From UBA1425 sp051881715 (lineage in GTDB: Bacteria > Bacillota > Clostridia > Oscillospirales > Acutalibacteraceae), in the NCBI GenBank assembly GCA_051881715.1, contig JBJEQK010000059.1, forward strand, positions 1 to 14,635: DNA of 14,635 bases, given 5' to 3'. Position 1 is the first letter of the stretch; each line of letters opens with the position of its first letter. The notes under the pieces were generated by a model. It made no database searches. It was not told the DNA's origin and saw nothing but the letters and a program-made list of their open reading frames with translations. This document shows, in pieces, positions 1 to 8,073 of the stretch. Position numbers and translations under genes: made by a program.

Positions 1-26
1 GGAGAATATGGAAAAAGAATAAATAG

Positions 27-61
27 AAAGCTTGTGTCGAATCATCGGCGCAAGCTTTTTT
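27..61 (+). terminator. Rho-independent terminator of an upstream gene
   Basis: A 14-bp stem (27-40 paired with 45-58, including two T-G wobbles) closes on the tetraloop ATCA and runs into an uninterrupted T tract. It ends a transcript that begins left of the window. The upstream gene itself contributes at most a few codons (an in-frame TAA at 20-22 or TAG at 24-26) and cannot be identified. Confidence 0.9.
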
Positions 62-114
62 AATGAGGAATTTTAAAGAAAATGTGAAAGATTTATAAAT
101 GTTTGAATTTTTAT

Positions 115-143
115 TTGAAATGCGGAAAGAAACGTGCTATAAT
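115..143 (+). promoter_or_regulatory. sigma-A promoter with extended -10
   Basis: TTGAAA (115-120), a 17-bp spacer and TATAAT (138-143), with TGC immediately before the -10 (extended -10 element). The stretch upstream (62-114) is very AT-rich and could act as an UP element. The predicted start of transcription is near 150, which excludes any translation start before it and leaves a leader of about 45 nt before the GTG at 196. Confidence 0.85.
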
Positions 144-195
144 ACGAAACTGTATAGGTAGAATGGGAAGTGTACCCAAGGAAAGGGCTGACGGC

Positions 196-1650
196 GTGAA
201 AGAACTGGAATATACCGGACAGGCTATACCCAAAGGCAGACGCTTTTGCACCCTGTGCGGCAAGGTAAAACGAGAGTCCAATTTTGACGGCGACTCCACC
301 CATTGCAGGGAGTGCTGTGCGCAGATGCTGCATACCCGACTGCATTGGTACGGCGTACTGCCGGCTCTGCTGGTGGCTGTCGCATTGACTGCGGCGGTGT
401 ATGTGGGCGTGCAAACGGCGCCTGTCGTCCGGCAGGTGCACACGGCGAATGCTCTGGCGGAGAATTTGGCGCTGTACGATGCTTTGGAAGCGTATGAAGC
501 GGCGTTCGACACCGTGGACGAGAAGAACGAATCGGCGCCGATGGCAGTTTTTGTGCCCGGCACACGCACATGGGAAAACTATTATGCGCTCTATGCCCAA
601 GGCTATTCCGAGTATGACGCGGCGAACGATATGCTTGAAAAGCTCAACAAAGCCGAGGTGGGGAAGAGAGACAGCCTGCGGACTTTGCAGCAGGTCAAGA
701 CGGTCTACGACGCCATCAGCAAGCAGATTTCCGCCATCAGTCAGGCGTATTCGGTGGACGACCCGAAGGATATGCCGTATGAGGAAGTGCTCGGAAAGGT
801 CGCGGCGATCGAAGTGGACGGCGATCCGCGGTATGTCAACGGATATTTGGAGCTGTTCAAGGCGGACTTGACGCAGTACTGCTTCCCCGAGCAGTACGAT
901 GCGGCGTTCCCGTTTTATGACAAGGCGCTGGAATATCTGCCCGAGGAATATCTGATGATCTGCGTCAGCAAGGCACAGCTGGCCATGGACGCTAAGGATT
1001 ACGAGCAGGCGATCCCGGCGGCGAAGATGCTGGTGGAAAAGAACCGGGACTTCACCGATGCCTACGGCTGGCTGGCGGAGGCGTACTATGCCAAGGGGCA
1101 AAAGGACGAGGCGATGGCGATCCTCGAGGACTTGCAGAAAGCACAGCCGGATTCGCCGCTGTACTATAAGCTTCAGGTGAAATATGCCGTCCGTGACGGC
1201 GACCTTGCGGGGGCGGAAGCGCTGTGCAACCGGCAGGACGAGCTGAACAGCGAAACGGCGGAAGCGGTATTCAACACGCTGCTTGCCCGCGAGGAGATCC
1301 CCAAAAAGGCGGAGCGCATCTATCTGGAAAGCATCGACTACTCCCTGTGGGAGGCGGCGCTGATGCTTTTGCAGGGCGACGAAGAGAGCGCCTTTAACAT
1401 TGCCTATAATTATGCGTTCAACTACGCATACTACTATAATTACATCACCGGCAGCAACGTAATGAGCCAGAGTGTGATCAACATGACCACCCTGTGCGCA
1501 GAACTGTGCACGGGCAAGGACGAAAAGGCCGAGGAAGCGAAGACCGTACTCTCGCAAGTCGGGATGTGTGACGAACAGACGCAGAAGATCATCGACGGAG
1601 AGATCTCTGTGCAAGAAGCGTTTATGGAAGGGAAGGTGGACTGGATTTGA
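196..1650 (+). CDS. Membrane-anchored TPR protein with N-terminal zinc ribbon
   Basis: A 484-residue protein of unknown specific function. The start is GTG 196, placed 8 nt after AAAGGG (182-187); an in-frame ATG at 163 has a weaker ribosome site, and a TTG at 103 lies upstream of the promoter. Residues 16-41 carry two cysteine pairs (C18/C21 and C37/C40) spaced like a zinc ribbon. One hydrophobic helix spans about 52-73, so the ribbon should be cytosolic and the rest extracytoplasmic. Residues about 260-400 contain TPR-like helical pairs with A/Y/G positions (for example around AEAYYAKGQKDEA). The last third is rich in tyrosine and asparagine. It is the first gene after the promoter and overlaps the next gene by 4 nt. 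The family assignment comes from motif reading only; a role as a protein-interaction or envelope-sensing factor is inference. Confidence 0.8.
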   Translation: MKELEYTGQAIPKGRRFCTLCGKVKRESNFDGDSTHCRECCAQMLHTRLHWYGVLPALLVAVALTAAVYVGVQTAPVVRQVHTANALAENLALYDALEAYEAAFDTVDEKNESAPMAVFVPGTRTWENYYALYAQGYSEYDAANDMLEKLNKAEVGKRDSLRTLQQVKTVYDAISKQISAISQAYSVDDPKDMPYEEVLGKVAAIEVDGDPRYVNGYLELFKADLTQYCFPEQYDAAFPFYDKALEYLPEEYLMICVSKAQLAMDAKDYEQAIPAAKMLVEKNRDFTDAYGWLAEAYYAKGQKDEAMAILEDLQKAQPDSPLYYKLQVKYAVRDGDLAGAEALCNRQDELNSETAEAVFNTLLAREEIPKKAERIYLESIDYSLWEAALMLLQGDEESAFNIAYNYAFNYAYYYNYITGSNVMSQSVINMTTLCAELCTGKDEKAEEAKTVLSQVGMCDEQTQKIIDGEISVQEAFMEGKVDWI

Positions 1651-2192
1651 CCGTATTGCACTTGATCCTAAGTTACCTTACCTTTCCCGCATCGCTGCTG
1701 CGGGCGTTTTTGGAGCACGTTTTTCTCAAAGCGGAGCGTGTGCCCGTGGAGGATGCGGACTATATGCAGCAAAACGAGCTGTTCGGCCATGTGGAACACA
1801 AGCCTGCTGCGTCCCTCGGCAAGGGCTTTCGGGTGAGCTTTTTCCCGGGGCTGATCCTGTTCCTTTCGGGCGCCGTGCTTTTGGCAGCGTCGGGAATACA
1901 GCTTATTTATCTCGGCGTCACGCCGAAGGATCCCGAAACGGGCACGCTGTCCGTGCTGTTCTTCGTCTGCGCCGTGCTGTACTATCTCGGCGCCGCACTG
2001 TGGAGCCGGATGTTCCCGACCTATGAGGATGCGCTGTACCTGTGGGAAGCGTATGCGGATTCGGACAGCAAGGCGGCAAAGATCTTGCTGTTTCTGCCGG
2101 TGGTCTGCATCCGGGCGGGCGCATTTTTGGAGCGCTTCGGGCTGTGGACGCTGTGCATTTTGGCGGCAAGCGCCGTACTATTTTTGGTGTGA
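1647..2192 (+). CDS. Integral membrane protein, possible inactive M50-like relative
   Basis: A 181-residue protein starting at TTG 1647, which overlaps the previous stop (TTGA). GGAAGG/AGGTGG lies 7-12 nt upstream within the preceding gene. Hydrophobic segments are seen at about 3-25, 64-89, 100-121 and 145-181. The N-terminus ILSYLTFP and the later motif FPTYEDAL..WE recall a clostridial/bacillar family of small membrane zinc proteases, recalled from memory as SYLTFPG followed by HELAH. Here the expected HExxH position reads RAFLEH and the following region GHVEHK, so the metal site appears lost. That relationship is inference; the protein could simply be an uncharacterised membrane family. 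Translational coupling to the zinc-ribbon/TPR gene suggests that the two work together at the membrane. Confidence 0.7.
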   Translation: MTVLHLILSYLTFPASLLRAFLEHVFLKAERVPVEDADYMQQNELFGHVEHKPAASLGKGFRVSFFPGLILFLSGAVLLAASGIQLIYLGVTPKDPETGTLSVLFFVCAVLYYLGAALWSRMFPTYEDALYLWEAYADSDSKAAKILLFLPVVCIRAGAFLERFGLWTLCILAASAVLFLV

Positions 2193-2212
2193 AATCAGGG
2201 TGATTGGATAAA

Positions 2213-2950
2213 ATGTTAGAATTACAGCATATATTTTTTCAGGTGGAGGACGATAAAGGGGAGTTGGGCATCCTCAATGACGTCTCCTTCACGCTGGAGG
2301 AGAACCGCTTTTTGGTCATCACGGGACCGAACGGCGGCGGCAAATCCACTTTGGCACGGATCATCATGGGCATTGAAAAGCCCACCAGCGGCAAAATCCT
2401 CTACAACGGGCAGGACATCACTGACCTGAGCGTGACGGAGCGTGCGAGACTGGGCATCGGCTACGCCTTCCAGCAGCCGCCCCGCTTCAAGGGACTGACG
2501 GTGCGGCGGCTTCTGAGCTTGGCACACGGCAGTGATCTTCCGGAGGATGAGTGCTGTGCGTACCTGACGAATGTGGGACTTTGCTCCCAGGAGTACCTCA
2601 ACCGTGAGGTGGACGCCTCCCTGTCCGGCGGTGAAGTGAAGCGCATCGAGATCGCTTCCCTCATGGCGCGGGAGCTGGGCGTCGCCATTTTTGACGAGCC
2701 GGAGGCGGGTATCGATCTTTGGAGCTTCGCCATGCTGGTGGAATCCTTTAAAATGCTCTGCAAGGGTCGCCACAAGAGCGTTATTCTGATCTCCCATCAG
2801 GAGCGCATCATGCAGCTGGCGGACGAGATCATCGTTGTCGCCGACGGCAAGATCCGCTCTCAAGGGACAAAAGAAGAAATTTTCCCCGAACTGCTCGGTG
2901 AGTTTTCGCAATCCTGCGGTTTCCGCGGAAAGGAGGCGGCTGCGCAATGA
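2213..2950 (+). CDS. sufC: SufC-like ATPase (SmsC type) of a minimal Fe-S assembly system
   Basis: A 245-residue cytosolic ABC-class ATPase without membrane partners. From ATG 2213: Walker A GPNGGGKST (38-46), Q-loop region YAFQQPP, signature SLSGGEVKR, Walker B/D-loop IFDEPEAGID and switch histidine LISHQ. ATG 2213 sits 10 nt after AGGGTG, while the in-frame TTG at 2204 touches that site and is less likely. SufC proteins dimerise on SufB/SufD and drive opening of the scaffold during [4Fe-4S] assembly. The DEPEAGID motif differs from the DETDSGLD of classical SufC and is familiar to me from the reduced two-gene form. It overlaps the following SufB-like gene by 4 nt (ATGA). No sufS, sufU or sufD is present in the window. 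Confidence 0.9.
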   Translation: MLELQHIFFQVEDDKGELGILNDVSFTLEENRFLVITGPNGGGKSTLARIIMGIEKPTSGKILYNGQDITDLSVTERARLGIGYAFQQPPRFKGLTVRRLLSLAHGSDLPEDECCAYLTNVGLCSQEYLNREVDASLSGGEVKRIEIASLMARELGVAIFDEPEAGIDLWSFAMLVESFKMLCKGRHKSVILISHQERIMQLADEIIVVADGKIRSQGTKEEIFPELLGEFSQSCGFRGKEAAAQ

Positions 2951-3870
2951 TGGATGAATTGCTTTCCGGTCTGCTGCGAAATATCGCAGACATGGACGAT
3001 ATCCCCACCGTCGGCGCCTACAACATCCGCCGGGACGGGGAGGGCATGGTGCGCCACTCCACCGAGACGGTCGAGATCACGCCCAAGACCGACAAGCCCG
3101 GCATCGACATCCGTGTCTCGCCCTATGCCAAGGCGGACAAGGTGCATATCCCCGTGGTGATCACAAAGCCCGGGGTCAACGATCTGGTATACAACGACTT
3201 CTACATCGGCGAGGGCGCCGAGGTGGAGATCGTGGCGGGATGCGGCATCCACAATTCCGGCTGTGAAACCTCGGAGCACGACGGCATCCACCGCTTCTTC
3301 ATTGGCAAAAACGCCAAGCTTCGCTATGTGGAAAAGCACTACGGCGAGGGAGACGGTACCGGCGGACGGATCTTGAACCCGACCACCATTGTGGAAATGG
3401 GCGAAAATTCCGTGTGCGAGATGGAGATGGTGCAGATTCGCGGCGTGGACTCCACCAAGCGGGAGACCACGGCAAAGCTGGAAAAGGGCGCAAAGCTGAC
3501 TGTGGTGGAGCGCCTGATGACCCACGGCGATCAGGTCGCCCACTCCAATATGGAGGTGCAGCTGAACGGTGAGGACGCTTCGGCGCAGATCATCTCCCGT
3601 TCCGTCGCCAAGGACAATTCCGAGCAGGTATTCTATCCCCGTGCCGTGGGCAACGCCCCGTGCCATGCCCACGTGCAGTGCGACTCCATCATCATGGACA
3701 GTGCGCACATCCGCTCCATTCCCGAAATCGCCGCCAACCACTGCGACGCGCAGATCGTCCACGAAGCGGCCATCGGCAGGATCAACAACGACCAGCTGAT
3801 CAAGCTCTGCACACTGGGTCTGAGCGAAGCGGAAGCGGAGGCCATTATCATCGAAGGCTTTTTGAAATAA
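2947..3870 (+). CDS. sufB: SufB/SufD-family scaffold (SmsB type)
   Basis: A 307-residue protein, much shorter than classical SufB (about 470-495 aa). The start is ATG 2947, overlapping the sufC stop, 10 nt after AGGAGG (2931-2936); a second ATG follows directly at 2950. The beta-helix core and C-terminal region are present: HVQCDSIIMD (about 242-251), SIPEI, then H272-E273 in VHEAAIGRI, which matches the His-Glu pair of SufB and not the His-Gly of SufD. The cysteine used in E. coli SufB (C405) aligns with alanine, but C266 lies three residues further on. With the preceding ATPase it should form the B2C2 complex that builds iron-sulfur clusters. Confidence in the family is high; which residues hold the cluster is unknown. 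Confidence 0.9.
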   Translation: MMDELLSGLLRNIADMDDIPTVGAYNIRRDGEGMVRHSTETVEITPKTDKPGIDIRVSPYAKADKVHIPVVITKPGVNDLVYNDFYIGEGAEVEIVAGCGIHNSGCETSEHDGIHRFFIGKNAKLRYVEKHYGEGDGTGGRILNPTTIVEMGENSVCEMEMVQIRGVDSTKRETTAKLEKGAKLTVVERLMTHGDQVAHSNMEVQLNGEDASAQIISRSVAKDNSEQVFYPRAVGNAPCHAHVQCDSIIMDSAHIRSIPEIAANHCDAQIVHEAAIGRINNDQLIKLCTLGLSEAEAEAIIIEGFLK

Positions 3871-3886
3871 ATAAGAGGAGGAACAC

Positions 3887-5371
3887 ATGGGCAAAACCAA
3901 AACTGCCGACAACGGCATGAAACTCCCCTACGGCAAAACCATCCTGATGGGCTTTGCATTTATGGCATCGTCCATCGCATGGGGCGTGTACGACCCCTAT
4001 GTCACCACGATTCTCAACAAAATGCTCGGCTCGTCCGAGACCATCGCCCGCTGGAGCATGACGCTGGCGGAGAAGATGCCCTTCCTTGTGCGATTCATGC
4101 AGGCGCAGGGCGAGGATGTGGGCTCTGCCGCCGCAGGCTTTACGCTGGTGCCGCTGTTTATCGGCATCATCATGACCTTTGACAACATCTTCGGCGTGAT
4201 TTTTCAGCCGGCGTTCGGCAAGCTGTCCGACCGCTGTCACAGCCGTTTCGGCAAGCGCAAGCCCTTTATCATGATCGGTGCGCCCGTGGCCGCCGTACTG
4301 TTTATGCTCATTCCCCGCATGACCACCATCCCGGCATTGATGGCGTGTATCATTTTGTTCGTCTTTGTCATGTCCCTGTGGCGCGCGCCCTGCGTGGCGC
4401 TCATGCCCGATCTGACGCCCCCCGCCCTGCGCAGTGAGGGCAACTCCATCATCAATCTGGTCGGCGGCGTCGGTTCCATGCTGGCTTTGGTGGCGGCGAC
4501 CATCGTCTGTGCCATTTTCGGTCTGGATAAGGCGAGCCCCGACGGGGAATACATACCCTATGTTTTCGGCTTCGCCGCTGTGATCATGATCCTGTGCACG
4601 CTGGTGGTGACCTTTGCGGTCAAGGAGCCCGACAGCCGCATCCACACCGCCGCCGAGCAGAACCGTGAAGCGGACGCCAAGGCACGCCGCCTTGCGGAAA
4701 AGCAGGCGAGGAAAGCGGAGAAGGAAGCGCTCAAGGCGCAGAAGCTGTCCAAAGCGGAACGCACCAGCCTTATCCTGATGCTGGCGGCGCTGTTCTTCCT
4801 GTTCTGCGGCGCCAATTCCATCCAGACCTACTTCGCCCTCTTTGCTGCGGAAATTCTGGGCAAGACGGCCGGACAGGCGACGACCATGATGACCCTGTTC
4901 GCCGTGTCCACCGCACTGGGTGCTCTGCCCGCCGGCAAGATGGGCAAAAAGTTTGGCAGGAAGAAAACCATCATGATGGGTCTCGGTCTGTTCATCGCCG
5001 CATTTTTGGCGTATCTGTTCGTGGAGCGCATCTACGGTGCGCCGGTGATCGGTCTTGTCTGGGCGGCGCTGATTCTCGGCGGCTTTGCCAACATGATGAT
5101 CACGGTCAACACCCTGCCCCTCGTTTTGGAGATCGGCGGTCTGCAAAAGGTGGGCACCTTCACCGGCTACTACTACACCGCCACCTTCTCTGCCCAGATC
5201 GCAACCCCCATCGTCTACGGCATTGTCCGTGTACTCACAGGCACCTACGGTTCCCTGTTTGTCTATTGTCCCATCTGCTTCGCCCTGTCCTTGCTGTGTA
5301 TTCTCGGCGTGCGCCACGGGGAAGCCATCCCCGACGCAGTCATCCGGGAAGCGGAGCTGAGCGAAGATTGA
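3887..5371 (+). CDS. MFS transporter, GPH/SLC45-like sugar:cation symporter type
   Basis: A 494-residue multipass membrane protein. ATG 3887 lies 5 nt after AGAGGAGG. Twelve hydrophobic segments are expected, with DNIFGVIFQPAFGKLSDR followed by RFGKRKPFI at about 99-127, the loop 2-3 signature of the GPH and SLC45-like transporters of sugars and glycosides. The linker between the two halves (about 247-293) is long and almost entirely K/E/A/R with heptad-like spacing, so it is probably a cytosolic coiled coil. The substrate cannot be read from the sequence; a disaccharide, glucuronide or similar solute is the family expectation. Only 16 nt separate it from the SufB-like gene and 27 nt from the following ABC gene, which suggests co-transcription without implying a shared pathway. 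Confidence 0.85.
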   Translation: MGKTKTADNGMKLPYGKTILMGFAFMASSIAWGVYDPYVTTILNKMLGSSETIARWSMTLAEKMPFLVRFMQAQGEDVGSAAAGFTLVPLFIGIIMTFDNIFGVIFQPAFGKLSDRCHSRFGKRKPFIMIGAPVAAVLFMLIPRMTTIPALMACIILFVFVMSLWRAPCVALMPDLTPPALRSEGNSIINLVGGVGSMLALVAATIVCAIFGLDKASPDGEYIPYVFGFAAVIMILCTLVVTFAVKEPDSRIHTAAEQNREADAKARRLAEKQARKAEKEALKAQKLSKAERTSLILMLAALFFLFCGANSIQTYFALFAAEILGKTAGQATTMMTLFAVSTALGALPAGKMGKKFGRKKTIMMGLGLFIAAFLAYLFVERIYGAPVIGLVWAALILGGFANMMITVNTLPLVLEIGGLQKVGTFTGYYYTATFSAQIATPIVYGIVRVLTGTYGSLFVYCPICFALSLLCILGVRHGEAIPDAVIREAELSED

Positions 5372-5398
5372 TGATAAATTACCCAAGGAGGAAATACT

Positions 5399-6106
5399 AT
5401 GGCACTCATTGAAGTGGAACATCTCAGCAAATCTTACGGAAGCCATAAAGTTCTGGAAGATATTTCGTTTGCCTTTGAAGGCGGTCAGATCATCGGTCTG
5501 CTCGGACCCAACGGCAGCGGAAAGACCTCGCTGATCAAGATCCTCGTCGGTCTGATCAAGGACTACTCCGGCAACGCCTTTATCGACGGTCATCCCGCCG
5601 ACCCGCACACCAAGGCCATGGTGGCGTATCTGCCCGAAAAAACGTATCTGCCCGAATGGATGCGCTGTGTGGACGCCATCGAATACTTTGCCGATTTCTT
5701 TGCCGATTTCGACAAGGACAAGGCGTACCGTATGCTCCAGCAGTTTGAACTGCCGCCCAAGCAGACGATCAAGTCCATGTCCAAGGGTATGCAGGAAAAG
5801 TTGCAGCTGCTTTTGGTCATGTGCCGCAACGCCAAGCTCTACATTTTGGACGAGCCTCTCGGCGGCGTGGATCCGGCGGCGCGCGCATTCATCCTCGACA
5901 CCATCATGCGCAACCACCCCGCAGGTTCCACCATCCTGCTCTCCACGCACCTGATCCACGATGTACAGGAAATTTTTGATTCCGTACTGATGATCGGCAG
6001 AGGCAAGGTGCTGGTCAAGGCAAGCGTGCAGGAGCTGTGCGCCGACGGCAGAACCATCGAAGACGTTTTCAAGGAGGTCTATCAATATGCTTGGCAAGTT
6101 AATTAA
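5399..6106 (+). CDS. ABC transporter ATP-binding protein (YtrB/BcrA-like)
   Basis: A 235-residue ATPase with ATG 5399 placed 7 nt after AAGGAGG. It has Walker A GPNGSGKT (36-43), Walker B YILDEPLGGVDP (148-159) and the H-loop LLSTH (180-184). The usual Q-loop glutamine is replaced by YLPE (77-80) and the signature reads SMSKGMQEKL instead of LSGGQ; both variants are typical of the exporter-type ATPases that pair with ABC-2 permeases. Its last 20 nt overlap the permease gene, whose ribosome site (AAGGAGGT, 6071-6078) lies inside this reading frame, so the two are translationally coupled. The substrate is unknown. No GntR-type regulator is adjacent, unlike many YtrA-type operons. Confidence 0.9.
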   Translation: MALIEVEHLSKSYGSHKVLEDISFAFEGGQIIGLLGPNGSGKTSLIKILVGLIKDYSGNAFIDGHPADPHTKAMVAYLPEKTYLPEWMRCVDAIEYFADFFADFDKDKAYRMLQQFELPPKQTIKSMSKGMQEKLQLLLVMCRNAKLYILDEPLGGVDPAARAFILDTIMRNHPAGSTILLSTHLIHDVQEIFDSVLMIGRGKVLVKASVQELCADGRTIEDVFKEVYQYAWQVN

Positions 6107-6923
6107 GAACGAATTCAAATCCACCGCACACTCCATGTTCGGTGTGTTTCTTGCGGCAGGGATCACCTTCGTGATCATGCTGGTGGTTTTCCTGTTCAAG
6201 GTCAAGTCCCTGATGACCATCAGCTCCGTGGTACTGGGCGCCATCGCCGTGGCAGTGCTGGTCATCACCCTGTTTTCCATCATCACCATGTTCAACAAGT
6301 CCCTCTACGGGGCACAGGGGTATCTCAGCTTTACCCTGCCCGTGACGGGCAAACAGCTGCTCGCCAGCAAGACCATCGTCTCCCTGATCTGGGTCTCCAT
6401 CAGCTTCCTGTTCGCCATCGCCGTGACGGTCTTTTTGGTGGTGTACTGGGTCGCACAGACCAGCGACAGCATCAAGCAGGTCGTCCACTCCATCTACGAG
6501 ATGCTTCAGAACATGGAGGGAATGCCCGATCCCCAGACGGCCATCAAGGTGCTGACTGCTGTGGTCGTCGCCCTGTTTGTCAAGGCGCTGTTTTTGATCT
6601 TCAAGGTGGCGTTCTCTCTGGCCATTGCCAACACCAAGCCTTTCCAGAAATACAACCCCATCTTTATCGCGATTTTGATCTACATCGCCATCTATCTCGT
6701 CCTGACCGTCGGCAACGTCTGCGCCGCCTATATCCCTGTGTATTTGGCCATCGGCTCCTCGGGCGTGGGTCTGACGATCAACGAGGCGGTGATCGGTCTG
6801 CCCGGCAACGCCAATATTTTCATGCAGATGCCCATTCTCGGCTATGTGTTCGAGATCATCATCTGCTCTTTGCTGTATGTGGCGACGGGCAACATCATGA
6901 CCAACCACGTCAACATCAAATAA
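6087..6923 (+). CDS. ABC-2 type transporter permease
   Basis: A 278-residue membrane protein starting at ATG 6087, 8 nt after AAGGAGGT. Hydrophobic segments lie at about 17-38, 43-69, 97-121, 156-182, 191-213 and 250-268, giving the six-helix layout of ABC-2 permeases. The motif GYLSFTLPVTGKQLLASK (78-95) between helices 2 and 3 is a hallmark of this subfamily. With the overlapping ATPase it should form a homodimeric or 2+2 exporter. Candidate cargos include peptides or antibiotics, but nothing nearby proves this; the small-peptide cluster lies 5.4 kb downstream. Confidence 0.85.
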   Translation: MLGKLIKNEFKSTAHSMFGVFLAAGITFVIMLVVFLFKVKSLMTISSVVLGAIAVAVLVITLFSIITMFNKSLYGAQGYLSFTLPVTGKQLLASKTIVSLIWVSISFLFAIAVTVFLVVYWVAQTSDSIKQVVHSIYEMLQNMEGMPDPQTAIKVLTAVVVALFVKALFLIFKVAFSLAIANTKPFQKYNPIFIAILIYIAIYLVLTVGNVCAAYIPVYLAIGSSGVGLTINEAVIGLPGNANIFMQMPILGYVFEIIICSLLYVATGNIMTNHVNIK

Positions 6924-6924
6924 C

Positions 6925-8073
6925 ATGGCGATCGGAATATTCGGCGGCACCTTCAACCCGCCGCATTTGGGGCACCTGCGCCTGTGCGAAGCGTTTGCCC
7001 GGCAGCTGGGGCTGGAGCGGGTGCTGGTGATCCCCACCTTCGTACCGCCCCACAAGACGGCGCCGGATCTGGCGTCCTGCGAGGACAGGCTGGCGATGTG
7101 CCGGCGGATGTTTTCGGCGGACAGCCGATGCACGGTGAGCGACACGGAGATTCGCCGGGGCGGAAAAAGCTACACCGTGGATACGCTGGAAGCTTTGCAG
7201 GCGCAGTATCCGGGCGAGCAGTTTTATCTGCTGGTCGGCTCGGATATGCTGCAAAGCTTTGACACATGGTACCGCTCCGAGGACATCGAAAAGCTGTGCA
7301 CCCTCTGCGCCGCACCCCGGGAAAGCGGCGGTTTTGCAGGGCGGGACGGCGCAGTTTCGCTGGAATCCTTCGAGCCCGTGGAGATCAGCTCCACGCAGAT
7401 TCGGGAAAAGGTGCGTTTGGGCGAGGACGTGTGCGCATGGGTGGGCGCCGATGTGGCAGACTATATACGGCAAAAAGAGCTGTATACCGACCCGTGGACG
7501 GCGTATCGCCGCCTGCTGCGGGAGAAGCTGAGCGACTACCGTCTGTACCATTCCTTCTGCGTGGCGGACAGTGCCCGCAAGCTGGCAGAGAAGTACGGCT
7601 TCGACCCCGACAGGGCGTACACGGCAGGACTGCTGCACGACGTGATGAAGGACACGGACAAAAAACAGACCCTCGTGTTCATGGGGAAAGCCGGCGTTTC
7701 GCTCACGGAAGCGGAACTGCACAACCCCAAGCTGTGGCACGCCATGGCGGGGGAAGCGTTTTTGCGCACGGAACTTCGCATCACGGACGAGGACATCCTG
7801 CGAGCCGTGCGCTACCATACAACGGGCAGGGGAGACATGACCCTGCCGGAAAAGATCCTCTACATTGCGGACTACATCTCCGCCGACCGGGCGTACGACG
7901 GCGTGGAGAAAATGCGCGATTTGGCAGAAAAAAGTCTGGAGAGCGCCATGATGTTCGGTCTGACGTTCACCATTTCCGAGCTGTGTGACAAAGAACAGGT
8001 CATCCATCCCGACAGCGTGAACTGCTACAATGACCTGTGTGTTCTAAAAGATAAAAGGGGAGGTTTACTATGA
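6925..8073 (+). CDS. nadD: NadD-YqeK fusion: nicotinate-nucleotide adenylyltransferase with HD hydrolase
   Basis: A 382-residue two-domain protein. Residues 1 to about 187 are NadD: GGTFNPPHLGH (7-17), the GSD...W region (105-115) and EISSTQIR (153-160). NadD makes nicotinate adenine dinucleotide from NaMN and ATP. Residues about 195-375 are the YqeK HD domain: H209, H238-D239, H272, H298 and D316 in KILYIADYISADR, the expected metal ligands. YqeK enzymes split diadenosine tetraphosphate into two ADP. The genes are normally separate neighbours (nadD-yqeK-rsfS); here they are one frame with no break. ATG 6925 is one base after the permease stop and has no ribosome site, so translation probably depends on reinitiation. 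It overlaps rsfS by 4 nt (ATGA). Confidence 0.93.
   Translation: MAIGIFGGTFNPPHLGHLRLCEAFARQLGLERVLVIPTFVPPHKTAPDLASCEDRLAMCRRMFSADSRCTVSDTEIRRGGKSYTVDTLEALQAQYPGEQFYLLVGSDMLQSFDTWYRSEDIEKLCTLCAAPRESGGFAGRDGAVSLESFEPVEISSTQIREKVRLGEDVCAWVGADVADYIRQKELYTDPWTAYRRLLREKLSDYRLYHSFCVADSARKLAEKYGFDPDRAYTAGLLHDVMKDTDKKQTLVFMGKAGVSLTEAELHNPKLWHAMAGEAFLRTELRITDEDILRAVRYHTTGRGDMTLPEKILYIADYISADRAYDGVEKMRDLAEKSLESAMMFGLTFTISELCDKEQVIHPDSVNCYNDLCVLKDKRGGLL

Noticed and set aside
1..26. C-terminal fragment of an upstream gene
   Set aside because: Two frames end here (TAA 20-22, TAG 24-26) and only seven or so codons are visible, so neither can be chosen.
103..195. Upstream TTG (103) or ATG (163) start for the first gene
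   Set aside because: TTG 103 lies before the promoter. ATG 163 has a weaker ribosome site than GTG 196, which is 8 nt after AAAGGG.
73..1614. Long open frame on the minus strand opposite the zinc-ribbon/TPR gene
   Set aside because: It is a by-product of GC-rich codon usage on the + strand, has no ribosome site or recognisable domain, and is Leu/Arg/His-rich as such shadows are.
3848..6298. 816-codon open frame on the minus strand opposite the transporter genes
   Set aside because: It covers well-supported + strand genes (MFS, ABC ATPase, permease) and its translation is a His/Asp/Gly-rich low-complexity shadow with no fold signature.
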